64,000 bases of DNA from Paenibacillus sp. USDA918EY (GCF_009870825.1 NZ_WTWY01000025.1:1-64000), one strand, 5' to 3'. Positions 54,882 to 62,135 are shown, counted from the first letter of the stretch. The notes: generated by a model from the letters alone, not told the origin. A program made the numbers and translations.

Positions 54882-55319
54882 ATGCGTACCACCTATATGG
54901 CGAAGCCAAATGAAGTTGAGCGCACTTGGCACATCATCGATGCCGAAGGCAAAACGCTTGGACGTTTGGCGAGCGAAGCAGCTGCTTTGATCCGCGGCAA
55001 ACACAAGCCACAATTCACACCTCACGTTGACGGCGGCGATTTCGTTGTCATCATCAACGCTGAGAAAATCCATTTGACAGGCAAAAAACTGCAAAATAAA
55101 AAATACTATCGTCACTCGCTGCATCCAGGCGGTCTGAAAGTGACCAACGCTCAAGACCTGCTGAACAGCAAACCTGAACGTGTATTGGAATCCGCTGTTC
55201 ACGGCATGCTTCCTAAAACTCGCATGGGCGAAAAAATGAAGCTGAGATTGAAAGTATATGCAGGCACCGAACATCCACATGCAGCACAAAAACCAGAAGT
55301 TTACGAACTTCGCGGATAA
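54882..55319 (+). CDS. rplM: 50S ribosomal protein L13
   Basis: A 145-residue early-assembly protein. RTTYMAKPNEVERTWHIIDA and the block HPGGLKVTNAQDLLNSKPER are typical. AAGGAGGAA precedes the ATG. It is followed by rpsI after 20 bp. Confidence 0.98.
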   Translation: MRTTYMAKPNEVERTWHIIDAEGKTLGRLASEAAALIRGKHKPQFTPHVDGGDFVVIINAEKIHLTGKKLQNKKYYRHSLHPGGLKVTNAQDLLNSKPERVLESAVHGMLPKTRMGEKMKLRLKVYAGTEHPHAAQKPEVYELRG

Positions 55320-55339
55320 TTAAAAGGAGGACAAGTTTC

Positions 55340-55732
55340 ATGGCACAAGTACAATACTATGGGACAGGTCGTCGTAAACATTCGGTAGCACGTGTTCGCC
55401 TTGTACCGGGTGAAGGACGCATCGTCATCAATAAACGCGACATCAACGAATATTTCGGTTTGGAAACCCTCAAACTGATCGTGAAGCAACCGCTGGCTCT
55501 GACTGAAACGATCGGACAATACGACGTGCTCGTCATCGCTAACGGCGGCGGCATCTCTGGTCAAGCAGGCGCAATCCGTCACGGCATCTCCCGTGCGTTG
55601 CTGAAAGCTGACCCAGAATTCCGTCCGGCTTTGAAAAAAGCGGGCTTCCTGACTCGTGACCCACGCATGAAAGAACGTAAAAAATACGGTCTCAAAGCGG
55701 CTCGTCGCGCGCCACAATTCTCGAAACGTTAA
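55340..55732 (+). CDS. rpsI: 30S ribosomal protein S9
   Basis: A 130-residue protein whose C-terminal tail reaches the P-site tRNA. VQYYGTGRRKHSVARVRLVP opens it and the tail LKAARRAPQFSKR is intact. Its last 44 bp lie inside a long direct repeat (55689-55792) that recurs at 57769-57872, so the 3' end looks like an integration site that kept the gene whole. Confidence 0.98.
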   Translation: MAQVQYYGTGRRKHSVARVRLVPGEGRIVINKRDINEYFGLETLKLIVKQPLALTETIGQYDVLVIANGGGISGQAGAIRHGISRALLKADPEFRPALKKAGFLTRDPRMKERKKYGLKAARRAPQFSKR

Positions 55733-55792
55733 TATTCCTTGTGTATCAAGGATTCAAAGCCTCTGGCCTTTACGGTCAGGGGCTTTTGTTTT
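55677..55792. repeat. Direct repeat copy 1 (rpsI 3' end plus terminator)
   Basis: 55689-55792 is identical for 104 bp to 57769-57872, covering the last 44 bp of rpsI and 60 bp downstream. Ten more bases (GTAAAAAATA) match upstream after a two-base mismatch. Identity stops at 55792/57872. The spacing is 2080 bp. Confidence 0.95.
55756..55792 (+). terminator. Terminator of rplM-rpsI
   Basis: AAAGCCTCTG at 55756-55765 pairs with CAGGGGCTTT at 55777-55786, with inner GCC/GGT pairs and a T-rich tail. It is duplicated at 57836-57872. Confidence 0.9.
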
Positions 55793-56145
55793 TACCTCTA
55801 AATGTAGCTGAGACCACAAACTTTGCAGCCGTTTATTCCTTGACCGCCTTTCCAAGGGTGACTCCGAGTGCTGTTTTTTAATCAGCCCCAGTGTTATATC
55901 GTTTATGCTAGTTAAACGCGAATCATTAGATATATCTTGTTATGTCTTTGCCGCGTCGAGTTACACCTAAAAATTTGATATCGTCCCCTTTGAGTAGACA
56001 AGTGTATAAAAAACGCACTACAGTTTACTTGAAGGGGATTTTTCATGGGGAATTTCGGAGGGGTTTACACCAATTAGGAGGTTTCTTTCTTTTTTTCGAA
56101 CCGTTCCTTTCGTTGTGCAGATATATAAGTGAAGGGGGGAGGAAC
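55793..56145 (+). other. Left end of the rpsI island, upstream of the sigma gene
   Basis: This 353-bp AT-rich stretch has no convincing gene. It holds a 10-codon frame at 56045-56077 with a GAAGGGGA site and a strong AAGGGGGGAGGA just before the sigma gene. No standard sigma-A promoter and no clear ECF-type AAC/CGT pair could be identified with confidence. Confidence 0.5.
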
Positions 56146-56676
56146 ATGGCAGTTGATCCGCAGGAGGTAGAGCGATTGGTATATGCGTACGGCAGCCGTG
56201 TTTACACTTTCTGCCGAAAGTTGACATGGAGCCAAGCGGACGCGGACGATTTGTATCAGCAGACCTTTCTCCGTGTACTCCATATGTCTATACAAATTGA
56301 TCAATCGAATAATCCGGCCGGATTCTTAATGGCAGTGGCAGCGAGGATCTGGCATGATGAACGTAAAAAATATGCCCGGAGACAAAGAATTGCTCCCATC
56401 CAAGATGATGGTTCCGGCGAGTTAAACAATATATCCAGTTCAATATTTACGGATCACGAATTCGAAGAAAAGCAGCGCAATACTGAAGTGAGAAAGGCTG
56501 TTCAGGATTTGCCGGAAAAATTGCGCGTACCCATTTTGTTGTACTACATGAGTGATTTGCCAGTACATGAGATTGCAAAAGCTCTTCTAATCCCAGAAGG
56601 AACGGTAAAAAGCCGATTACATCAAGCGCGCCAGAAACTAAAAAAAGAATTGGGAGGGATACAGTATGACGGATAA
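56146..56676 (+). CDS. ECF-type RNA polymerase sigma factor
   Basis: A 176-residue sigma factor with only regions 2 and 4. Region 2 covers about residues 5-75 (ADADDLYQQTFLRVLHM), a linker spans about 76-112, and region 4 spans about 113-168, with helix-turn-helix LPVHEIAKALLIPEGTVKSR. AAGGGGGGAGGA selects the ATG at 56146; the frame is open further upstream. Its end overlaps the next gene by 11 bp. The layout (ECF sigma, about 110-residue membrane protein, PLDc_N-like protein) recalls the B. subtilis sigY-yxlC-yxlE region, but homology was not tested. Confidence 0.92.
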   Translation: MAVDPQEVERLVYAYGSRVYTFCRKLTWSQADADDLYQQTFLRVLHMSIQIDQSNNPAGFLMAVAARIWHDERKKYARRQRIAPIQDDGSGELNNISSSIFTDHEFEEKQRNTEVRKAVQDLPEKLRVPILLYYMSDLPVHEIAKALLIPEGTVKSRLHQARQKLKKELGGIQYDG

Positions 56677-57004
56677 ACCTTTTTTGGAAGATGAGGTGGA
56701 CGATCTGATACGGAGTTCGTTATTAACGGAGGAAACGCCTCATCCGGCTTTACAGGCTGCGCTTATTCATAAGATACACAGCCAGGAATCCAGTATTAAC
56801 ATGCCATGGTGGTTGCTTGCTGTGATTGGTGGAATGCAAACAGCGGCTGTTGTTGCAATGATTTGTTTTCTTCTGCCCGGATCATTGATTTCGTATTTGT
56901 CCATCATTTTTGGAGGTGGTTTGATCCTTTGCGCTAGCGTGCTGTCAGGATTCGTTCGAAAGGCATGGACGAGAAAGGATGTTGATTATTCATGTGGATC
57001 ATAA
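56666..57004 (+). CDS. Two-helix membrane protein, candidate anti-sigma factor
   Basis: A 112-residue protein. The N-terminal 45 residues are predicted cytoplasmic and acidic to amphipathic (EDEVDDLIRSSLLTEE). Two membrane helices follow at about 47-70 and 75-97, then a short basic tail. It overlaps the sigma gene by 11 bp and the next gene by 13 bp, so all three are probably translationally coupled. Anti-sigma function is inferred only from position and topology. Confidence 0.75.
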   Translation: MTDKPFLEDEVDDLIRSSLLTEETPHPALQAALIHKIHSQESSINMPWWLLAVIGGMQTAAVVAMICFLLPGSLISYLSIIFGGGLILCASVLSGFVRKAWTRKDVDYSCGS

Positions 57005-57729
57005 TTGGATTGGCTGGATTAGCTGTGCTCCTCGTTGTAACGGCAATGGTTGGTCTAGGATTTTGGACTTATCGCGATGCAAAATCACGCGGGCTTGAAG
57101 CAGGAATGTGGACTTTAATTGTGGTGCTGGTCCCCAACTTTATAGGACTGTTGTTGTATTTTCTTATTGGACGCAGGCAGCAGCAAACATTATGTCCTTC
57201 ATGTGGATCTAAGACGCAGCAAGGGAAACCCTATTGCTCAACTTGTGGTGCCGCGATAGTACAAGGAGGGATGTCAATGATCACTTCAAAAAACAATAGC
57301 AAAAAGCCCCTGATATTTGCGCTTACATGTGTCGTATTGACATTTATTTTAATGATTTTCATTTCAGTTGCTAGTATTTACTTACAGCCGGAAATGTTTT
57401 CATCCAAAAATATTTCTGTTGTCAAGAATGAAACGAGGCTGCCAGGTGTTTGGAAGTTGTCCTTCTGGTACTTTGATGGAGAGAAAAGCCGGGCCATAGT
57501 CGTGAAAAATGGAACTCCAAGCGCTCTGAACGTCAGTGCCACAGTTGAAAAGGGTGCATTGGAAATGGGCGTTAGCGTGGATGGCAAAGAAGAAAAACGC
57601 ATCTCGCTCAATGATATCGATTCAAACTATGTTTGGGATTTGAGCCATTATTCAGAAAACAGCAGAATTGTACTACGTCTATATGGGGATGCAGCTAAAG
57701 GAAAAGTGAACGTGAATTGGAATGATTAG
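56992..57729 (+). CDS. Membrane protein with PLDc_N-like segment and zinc ribbon
   Basis: A 245-residue protein. One helix is at about 2-24, then a PLDc_N-like stretch (FWTYRDAKSRGLEAGMWTLI through LLLYFLIGR), a cytoplasmic zinc ribbon (Cys68, 71, 82, 85) and another helix at about 106-130. The remaining 115 residues look like an extracytoplasmic beta-rich domain. It could sense an envelope signal or be the output of the sigma factor. It has no terminator of its own; the duplicated rpsI terminator lies 107 bp beyond its stop. Confidence 0.8.
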   Translation: MWIIIGLAGLAVLLVVTAMVGLGFWTYRDAKSRGLEAGMWTLIVVLVPNFIGLLLYFLIGRRQQQTLCPSCGSKTQQGKPYCSTCGAAIVQGGMSMITSKNNSKKPLIFALTCVVLTFILMIFISVASIYLQPEMFSSKNISVVKNETRLPGVWKLSFWYFDGEKSRAIVVKNGTPSALNVSATVEKGALEMGVSVDGKEEKRISLNDIDSNYVWDLSHYSENSRIVLRLYGDAAKGKVNVNWND

Positions 57730-57756
57730 TTGGAATTAAAGTACATCGACCCTTAG

Positions 57757-57872
57757 GTAAAAAATAAAGTCTCAAAGCGGCTCGTCGCGCGCCACAATTC
57801 TCGAAACGTTAATATTCCTTGTGTATCAAGGATTCAAAGCCTCTGGCCTTTACGGTCAGGGGCTTTTGTTTT
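57757..57872. repeat. Direct repeat copy 2 (rpsI 3' fragment plus terminator)
   Basis: 57769-57872 is identical to 55689-55792. Read in the rpsI frame it gives the S9 tail (LKAARRAPQFSKR and stop), but a TAA at 57765-57767 lies just upstream in that frame, so it is only a 3' fragment. The copied terminator (57836-57872) can end transcripts of the island operon. Confidence 0.95.
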
Positions 57873-57884
57873 GCTCGAACCTAG

Positions 57885-57909
57885 AAAAAGAACTGCCGAT
57901 CGGCAGTTC
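57885..57909 (-). terminator. Terminator of the small minus-strand zinc-ribbon gene
   Basis: The perfect palindrome GAACTGCCGATCGGCAGTTC (57890-57909) is followed on the minus strand by TTTTT. Confidence 0.85.
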
Positions 57910-57929
57910 ATTGCGAGGGACCATCAAGG

Positions 57930-58157
57930 TCACTCATTTTGCAGAATATGTAATGCATCTTCCACGGAGTCGATTGCCCCGTACGCATTTTTTTTCATCA
58001 GCTGGGCATGGCAGCCGGGGCATTCGGCAAAAACCTCGCTGTACCCCAATCCGTCGTCATTTCGGCCGTCTTTCCACCATACGTTGATTTGTTCGCTTTC
58101 CTTGCCGCATTGGCTGCAGTATAACGACTGACCAAGCTGGTTCGAGGAAACAATCAT
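57930..58157 (-). CDS. Small zinc-ribbon protein of unknown function
   Basis: A 75-residue protein with two CxxC pairs (Cys14/17 and Cys46/49) separated by a Trp/Gly-rich segment (VWWKDGRNDDGLGYSEVF) and a helical tail. The upstream GTG at 58166 overlaps the GGGGTG ribosome site, so the ATG at 58157 is preferred. No family was recognised. It has its own terminator. Confidence 0.75.
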   Translation of the reverse strand: MIVSSNQLGQSLYCSQCGKESEQINVWWKDGRNDDGLGYSEVFAECPGCHAQLMKKNAYGAIDSVEDALHILQNE

Positions 58158-58179
58158 TTTTTTCACCCCATTAAGTTTT

Positions 58180-58216
58180 AAAAAAGGAAATAGACCGAAG
58201 CGACCGATCTATTCCC
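58180..58216 (-). terminator. Terminator of the glutamine-rich gene
   Basis: On the minus strand GGAATAGA pairs with TCTATTTCC (inner CGG/CCG-type pairs), followed by TTTTTT. Confidence 0.75.
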
Positions 58217-58227
58217 GGATCCGACCC

Positions 58228-58548
58228 TTAACGCTGATAGCTTTGGTAGTTGTTCCCCATGCCGTATTGCTGCTGGCCGTATCCCGAGTACGTGTGGGTG
58301 CTGCTCTCCATTTGATGCGCCATGCTGGAGATTTGCTGCAGCTGCTGGATCGCCGTCTGATGGCCTTGCAGCGCGGTTTGGATCACTTGTGCGGCATGGC
58401 GTTCGCGCTGCGCAAGCTGTTCAAGCTGCATCGCGTTGCTTTCTTCCTGTCTCAGCAGCTGCTGGTATGCCTGCGACGCTTGTTGGGTTTGCTGAATCAG
58501 CTGCTGAACGATCTGAGTAATTTGCTGGCCTTGGTTGAATTGGTTCAA
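58228..58548 (-). CDS. Glutamine-rich coiled-coil protein
   Basis: A 106-residue protein of which 32 residues are Gln. The first 75 residues form a continuous predicted helix or coiled coil with repeating QQLIQQTQQ-type units, and the tail is Tyr/Gly/Gln-rich (YSGYGQQQYGMGNNYQSYQR). It starts with TTG at 58548, 8 nt after GAAGGAGG. The composition and the divergent coat F neighbour suggest, but do not prove, a spore-surface role. Confidence 0.8.
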   Translation of the reverse strand: MNQFNQGQQITQIVQQLIQQTQQASQAYQQLLRQEESNAMQLEQLAQRERHAAQVIQTALQGHQTAIQQLQQISSMAHQMESSTHTYSGYGQQQYGMGNNYQSYQR

Positions 58549-58702
58549 AGGAAATGCCTCCTTCAGAGTTGATGTAGTTTTGATCCCTTACGTATTGTTC
58601 CTTCAAGGGGCGGATGTTTATTCTTTTTTTTGGGTAAGACAATGTGCCCATTAGGCGGATTCATCATAGGATGTATCATCACTTGAACGGAGGGATCCTA
58701 TC

Positions 58703-59203
58703 TTGCATCCTAATGCGCAACATAAACATCTGGCGTGGCATGAAACGATGGAATTGCATGAGCTCACCGCTGCCAGCTCCAACTATTTAATCGCAATGAA
58801 AATGCATGTTCATCATGTAACGGATCCGCATCTTCATGAACTTTACGAAGAAGCGATCCACATGACCGAAGGAAATATTAAAGACCTGCTTCATTTTTAC
58901 TCCATGGCTCCAATGGCCACCAGAACCAACAAGAGTAAATCCGAGCATCACGACATGACGGGTTTTTACGCAGGCCACTTGCTCGCTTATCTTAAAACAT
59001 TGATCCGAAGTTACGCCGGCGCCATTACCGAAACGGCTACGCCGCAGCTGAGGGAAACGTTCGTGAAGCAGCTGAACCATGCCATCAAGCTGCACGCGAA
59101 AGTATTCAACTTTATGTTGGAACGCGGTTTTTATCCGGCATATGATTTGCATAAGCTGCTTGAAAACGACAAGAAAAATGCCCAAAAAGCTCTGGAGATG
59201 TAA
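58703..59203 (+). CDS. Spore coat protein, coat F family
   Basis: A 166-residue, mostly helical protein with the ferritin-like coat F pattern: an N-terminal His-rich segment, LHELTAASSNYLIAMKMHVH, then YEEAIHMTEGNIKDLLHFY and a C-terminal helix pair. It begins with TTG at 58703 after GGAGGGA. A CATAGGAT element near 58665 resembles a sigma-E/sigma-K -10, consistent with mother-cell expression, but no -35 could be fixed. Confidence 0.85.
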   Translation: MHPNAQHKHLAWHETMELHELTAASSNYLIAMKMHVHHVTDPHLHELYEEAIHMTEGNIKDLLHFYSMAPMATRTNKSKSEHHDMTGFYAGHLLAYLKTLIRSYAGAITETATPQLRETFVKQLNHAIKLHAKVFNFMLERGFYPAYDLHKLLENDKKNAQKALEM

Positions 59204-59220
59204 TAAAAATGCCGTGACGA

Positions 59221-59253
59221 AGACCTTTCGCAATGAAAGGTCTCTTCCTTTTT
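59221..59253 (+). terminator. Terminator after the coat F gene
   Basis: AGACCTTTC and GAAAGGTCT form a perfect 9-bp stem around a 5-nt loop, followed by a T-rich tail. Confidence 0.9.
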
Positions 59254-59289
59254 ACCCTCATTGGAGAGACCTCAATTCCTATTACAGGA

Positions 59290-59317
59290 TTGACAACGAA
59301 AGATATTGCTATATACT
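59290..59317 (+). promoter_or_regulatory. Promoter of cysH-sat
   Basis: TTGACA at 59290-59295 and TATACT at 59312-59317 are separated by 16 bp. About 80 nt of leader follow, too short for a SAM riboswitch. TTAAACCGCTTGGTATTCA lies downstream and might be a CymR-type operator; this is weak. Confidence 0.75.
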
Positions 59318-59405
59318 GGATTTAAATCATATTAAACCGCTTGGTATTCACTGATTATTATTGCAATCATTATGATACGAAATTTTGGAAGGGGAGACAT
59401 TCGCG

Positions 59406-60098
59406 ATGAATTTGCTTGAAAAAGAAAAGTGGATTGAGGTTCAAGCCGCCGAGCTTGAGCATGCATCCGCCGAAGAGGTTATTCGAGTTGCCGTTGAGAA
59501 ATTCCCGAACATCACGTTTGCCTGCAGTTTTGGCGCGGAAGACGTGGTATTGGTTGATATTTTACAAAAGGTTAGTCCGTCTACGGATATTTTTTACCTG
59601 GATACGGATTTTCACTTTAAGGAAACGTACGAGACCAAGGATCGTTTGGAATCCAAATATGGCATCCAGTTCGTGCGAGTGTCTCCCAAGCTGACGCCGG
59701 AAGAGCAGGAGGCCCGCCATGGGGCGGAATTGTGGAAAAGCGATCCGAACCAGTGCTGCAACATTCGTAAGGTCGAACCGCTGACCCGGATCCTTTCCCA
59801 ATACGACGGCTGGATAACAGGCATCCGCAGGGATCAGGCTCCGACCCGGGCCAATGCCAAGAAAGTGGAATACGACCACAAATTCGGCCTGGTCAAATTC
59901 AACCCGATGGCCGACTGGACTTCCGACGACGTCTGGACATATATCCGCGAAAACCAAGTGCTGTACAATCCTCTCCATGACCGGAATTATCCCAGCATCG
60001 GATGCGAATATTGCACCCGCCAAGTTCAGCCTGGCGAAGATCCGAGAGCGGGACGCTGGTCCGGCTCCGAAAAGACGGAATGCGGGCTGCATCAATAA
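59406..60098 (+). CDS. cysH: Phosphoadenylyl/adenylyl-sulfate reductase
   Basis: A 230-residue thioredoxin-dependent reductase producing sulfite. The substrate loop is ACSFGAEDVVLVD. The double-Cys CCNIRKVEPL and CEYCTRQV pairs are those of a 4Fe-4S cluster, so APS use is likely. The catalytic C-terminal ECGLH is present. GAAGGGGAG places the start at the ATG at 59406. sat follows after 26 bp. Confidence 0.96.
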   Translation: MNLLEKEKWIEVQAAELEHASAEEVIRVAVEKFPNITFACSFGAEDVVLVDILQKVSPSTDIFYLDTDFHFKETYETKDRLESKYGIQFVRVSPKLTPEEQEARHGAELWKSDPNQCCNIRKVEPLTRILSQYDGWITGIRRDQAPTRANAKKVEYDHKFGLVKFNPMADWTSDDVWTYIRENQVLYNPLHDRNYPSIGCEYCTRQVQPGEDPRAGRWSGSEKTECGLHQ

Positions 60099-60124
60099 AC
60101 ATACGAAAAGGGGGAGACGGCAAC

Positions 60125-61294
60125 ATGACCGCAATACTTCCGCACGGCGGCAAGCTTGTGAACCGGTTTGCCGAAGGAAACGAACGGGAGGAGCTTTTGC
60201 AAGCTTCGCAGTTTTTAAAACAAATCCGTGTCAACAACTGGACGATTTCCGATCTGGATTTAATCGGCAACGGAGCATTTTCTCCGCTTGAAGGGTTTTT
60301 GAACGAAGAGGATTACCGTTCGGTCGTCCATACGATACGGTTAGCCGATGGCACGGTATGGAGCATACCTGTTACGTTGTCCGTCGACGAAACGACGGCA
60401 AAAGGTCTGACACTCGGGGAGCAAGTAGCCCTGACAGGGGCCGAGGACGGCGTCGTATACGCCATTTTGACCGTGCAAAGCATTTATGAGGCCGATCAGG
60501 AGGAAGAAGCCAGGAAGGTATTCAAAACGAGCGACCTTGAGCATCCCGGCGTGAAAAAGCTGTTTGAGCGTTCTCCGATTTACGTCGGTGGAAGCGTCAA
60601 GGTGCTCAACCGGCCGCAGCCGGCAAAATTCCGCGAATTTTATTTCGACCCGGCGCAAACAAGGGAACTTTTCCGGGAAAAGGGCTGGAAAACGGTTGTC
60701 GGCTTCCAAACCCGCAATCCCGTGCATCGGGCCCATGAATACATTCAGAAAACGGCGCTTGAAATCGTCGACGGCCTGTTCCTGAACCCGCTGGTCGGGG
60801 AGACGAAGTCGGACGACGTTCCAGCCGATGTACGCATGAAAAGCTATCTCGTTTTATTGGAGAATTATTATCCGAAGGACCGGACGTTTTTGGGCGTTTT
60901 TCCTGCCGCCATGCGTTACGCCGGCCCGAGGGAAGCCATTTTCCATGCGATGGTCCGCAAAAATTACGGATGCACCCATTTTATCGTCGGACGCGACCAT
61001 GCCGGGGTAGGAGACTACTACGGAACCTATGAAGCGCAGGAAATCTTCTCGAACTTTACGCCCGAGGAGCTGGGCATTACGCCGCTGTTTTTCGAGCACA
61101 GCTTTTTCTGCCAAAAATGCGGCAACATGGCATCCAGCAAAACATGCCCGCATCCGAAGGAAGATCATTTGACGCTTTCCGGCACCAAAGTGCGCGGCCT
61201 GCTGCGCGACGGGCAGTGTCCTCCGCCGGAATTCACCCGTCCGGAGGTCGCCGAAGTGCTGATCGCCGGTATGCAAGCGCAAGTTACGCCTTAA
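60125..61294 (+). CDS. sat: Sulfate adenylyltransferase (ATP sulfurylase)
   Basis: A 389-residue enzyme making APS from sulfate and ATP. Active-site motifs are GFQTRNPVHRAHE and GRDHAGVGDYYG. A Cys/His group (CQKCGNMASSKTCPHPKEDH) resembles the zinc site seen in some bacterial forms. GGGGGAG selects the ATG at 60125; the frame is open into cysH. With cysH it converts sulfate to sulfite. Confidence 0.96.
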   Translation: MTAILPHGGKLVNRFAEGNEREELLQASQFLKQIRVNNWTISDLDLIGNGAFSPLEGFLNEEDYRSVVHTIRLADGTVWSIPVTLSVDETTAKGLTLGEQVALTGAEDGVVYAILTVQSIYEADQEEEARKVFKTSDLEHPGVKKLFERSPIYVGGSVKVLNRPQPAKFREFYFDPAQTRELFREKGWKTVVGFQTRNPVHRAHEYIQKTALEIVDGLFLNPLVGETKSDDVPADVRMKSYLVLLENYYPKDRTFLGVFPAAMRYAGPREAIFHAMVRKNYGCTHFIVGRDHAGVGDYYGTYEAQEIFSNFTPEELGITPLFFEHSFFCQKCGNMASSKTCPHPKEDHLTLSGTKVRGLLRDGQCPPPEFTRPEVAEVLIAGMQAQVTP

Positions 61295-61297
61295 CGG

Positions 61298-61326
61298 TAC
61301 TATTTGTCCACCTTCGCCCATATAGA
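61298..61326 (+). promoter_or_regulatory. Possible sigma-E-type promoter for cwlD
   Basis: TACTATT at 61298-61304 and CATATAGA at 61319-61326, with a 14-bp spacer, resemble sigma-E elements (KMATATT and CATACANT) with one and two mismatches. The start would fall near 61333, inside the loop of the terminator hairpin. Confidence 0.35.
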
Positions 61327-61363
61327 TGAGTAGAGTCGATATGGGAACGGAGGTGGATTTTTT
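61307..61363 (+). terminator. Terminator of cysH-sat that also pairs the cwlD ribosome site
   Basis: TCCACCT at 61307-61313 pairs with AGGTGGA at 61351-61357 and GCCCATAT at 61316-61323 pairs with ATATGGG at 61339-61345. Six T residues then run into the cwlD ATG at 61364. The 3' arm contains the GGAGGTGG Shine-Dalgarno. Confidence 0.88.
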
Positions 61364-62128
61364 ATGTCCAAGCAGGGGCCTGGCAAACAGGTGCTGTGGA
61401 TCCGGCTGAGCTCCATCAAAAAGCTCTTCATCGGCCTATGCCTTGCCGTCTTGTTTATCGCGGTAGCGACAATGAACATTCCTGCGGTAAAAACGGCGGG
61501 GCACTGGGGCCTTCCGCTGTCGGGAAAGGTCATCGTGCTGGATGCCGGGCACGGCGGTCCCGACGGTGGAGCGGTAAGCAAGCAGGGCGTGATCGAAAAG
61601 GACGTCAATCTGTCGATTGCCTTGTATCTCCGCGATTATTTGCAGCAGGCGGGGGCCGTCGTGTATATGACCCGGGAGGGGGACTACGACTTGGCCGGGG
61701 CGGACACGAAAGGGTATTCCAGGCGCAAAACGGAAGATTTGAAGCAGCGGGCCAAGATGATTGAAAATTCCAAGGCGGACCTGTTCCTCAGCATTCATTT
61801 GAACAGCTTCCCGGGCCGCTGGAGCGGCGCCCAGACGTTTTATTACCCGAACCATCCCGACAATAAGACGCTGGCCGTATTGATACAGGAAGAGATCAAA
61901 CGCAACCTGGAAAACACCGATCGGGTCGCCAAAACCGTAAACCACGTTTACCTCCTCAAAACGGTCACGATGCCCGCGGCGCTGGTCGAAGTCGGCTTCC
62001 TGTCGCATCCGGAGGAGGCGCAGATGTTAAGGGACGAAGGATATCAGCGCAAGATGGCCGCTTCGGTATACAAAGGGATGCTGCGCTATTTATCGGGGGA
62101 AAAGGTGAATTTGTCGGCAGAAATGTAA
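61364..62128 (+). CDS. cwlD: N-acetylmuramoyl-L-alanine amidase CwlD
   Basis: A 254-residue protein with an N-terminal membrane anchor (about residues 20-40) and an Amidase_3 domain. Zinc ligands and catalytic Glu are seen in LDAGHGGPDGGAV, GVIEKD, SIHLNS and VEVGFLSHPEE. CwlD removes peptide side chains so that muramic delta-lactam forms in spore cortex, needed for germination. GGAGGTGG precedes the ATG. The cwlD-salA-gerD order matches B. subtilis. Confidence 0.95.
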   Translation: MSKQGPGKQVLWIRLSSIKKLFIGLCLAVLFIAVATMNIPAVKTAGHWGLPLSGKVIVLDAGHGGPDGGAVSKQGVIEKDVNLSIALYLRDYLQQAGAVVYMTREGDYDLAGADTKGYSRRKTEDLKQRAKMIENSKADLFLSIHLNSFPGRWSGAQTFYYPNHPDNKTLAVLIQEEIKRNLENTDRVAKTVNHVYLLKTVTMPAALVEVGFLSHPEEAQMLRDEGYQRKMAASVYKGMLRYLSGEKVNLSAEM

Positions 62129-62135
62129 GCGTTGA

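Larger units (their letters stand above)
55793..57756 (+). mobile_element. Putative small integrated island at the rpsI 3' end
   Basis: The segment between the two rpsI-end repeats carries three overlapping genes (ECF sigma factor, two-helix membrane protein, membrane zinc-ribbon protein). By hand count, 57301-57360 has 19 of 60 G+C, against 34 of 60 at 17341-17400 in cysS. The flanking repeats have the geometry expected after recombination between a chromosomal rpsI end and an element copy of it. No integrase or transposase is present, so it may be a remnant, a passenger mobilised in trans, or a product of homologous recombination. Confidence 0.55.

Noticed and set aside
56045..56077. Ten-codon leader peptide upstream of the sigma gene
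   Set aside because: A ribosome-site-like GAAGGGGA precedes it, but the length is too short and there is no attenuator structure; left as part of the gene-free stretch.
57769..57812. Second functional rpsI copy
   Set aside because: Only the last codons are present and an in-frame TAA lies directly upstream, so it is a 3' fragment.
59318..59405. SAM riboswitch (S-box) before cysH
   Set aside because: The leader is only about 80 nt, lacks the conserved S-box core and has no terminator.
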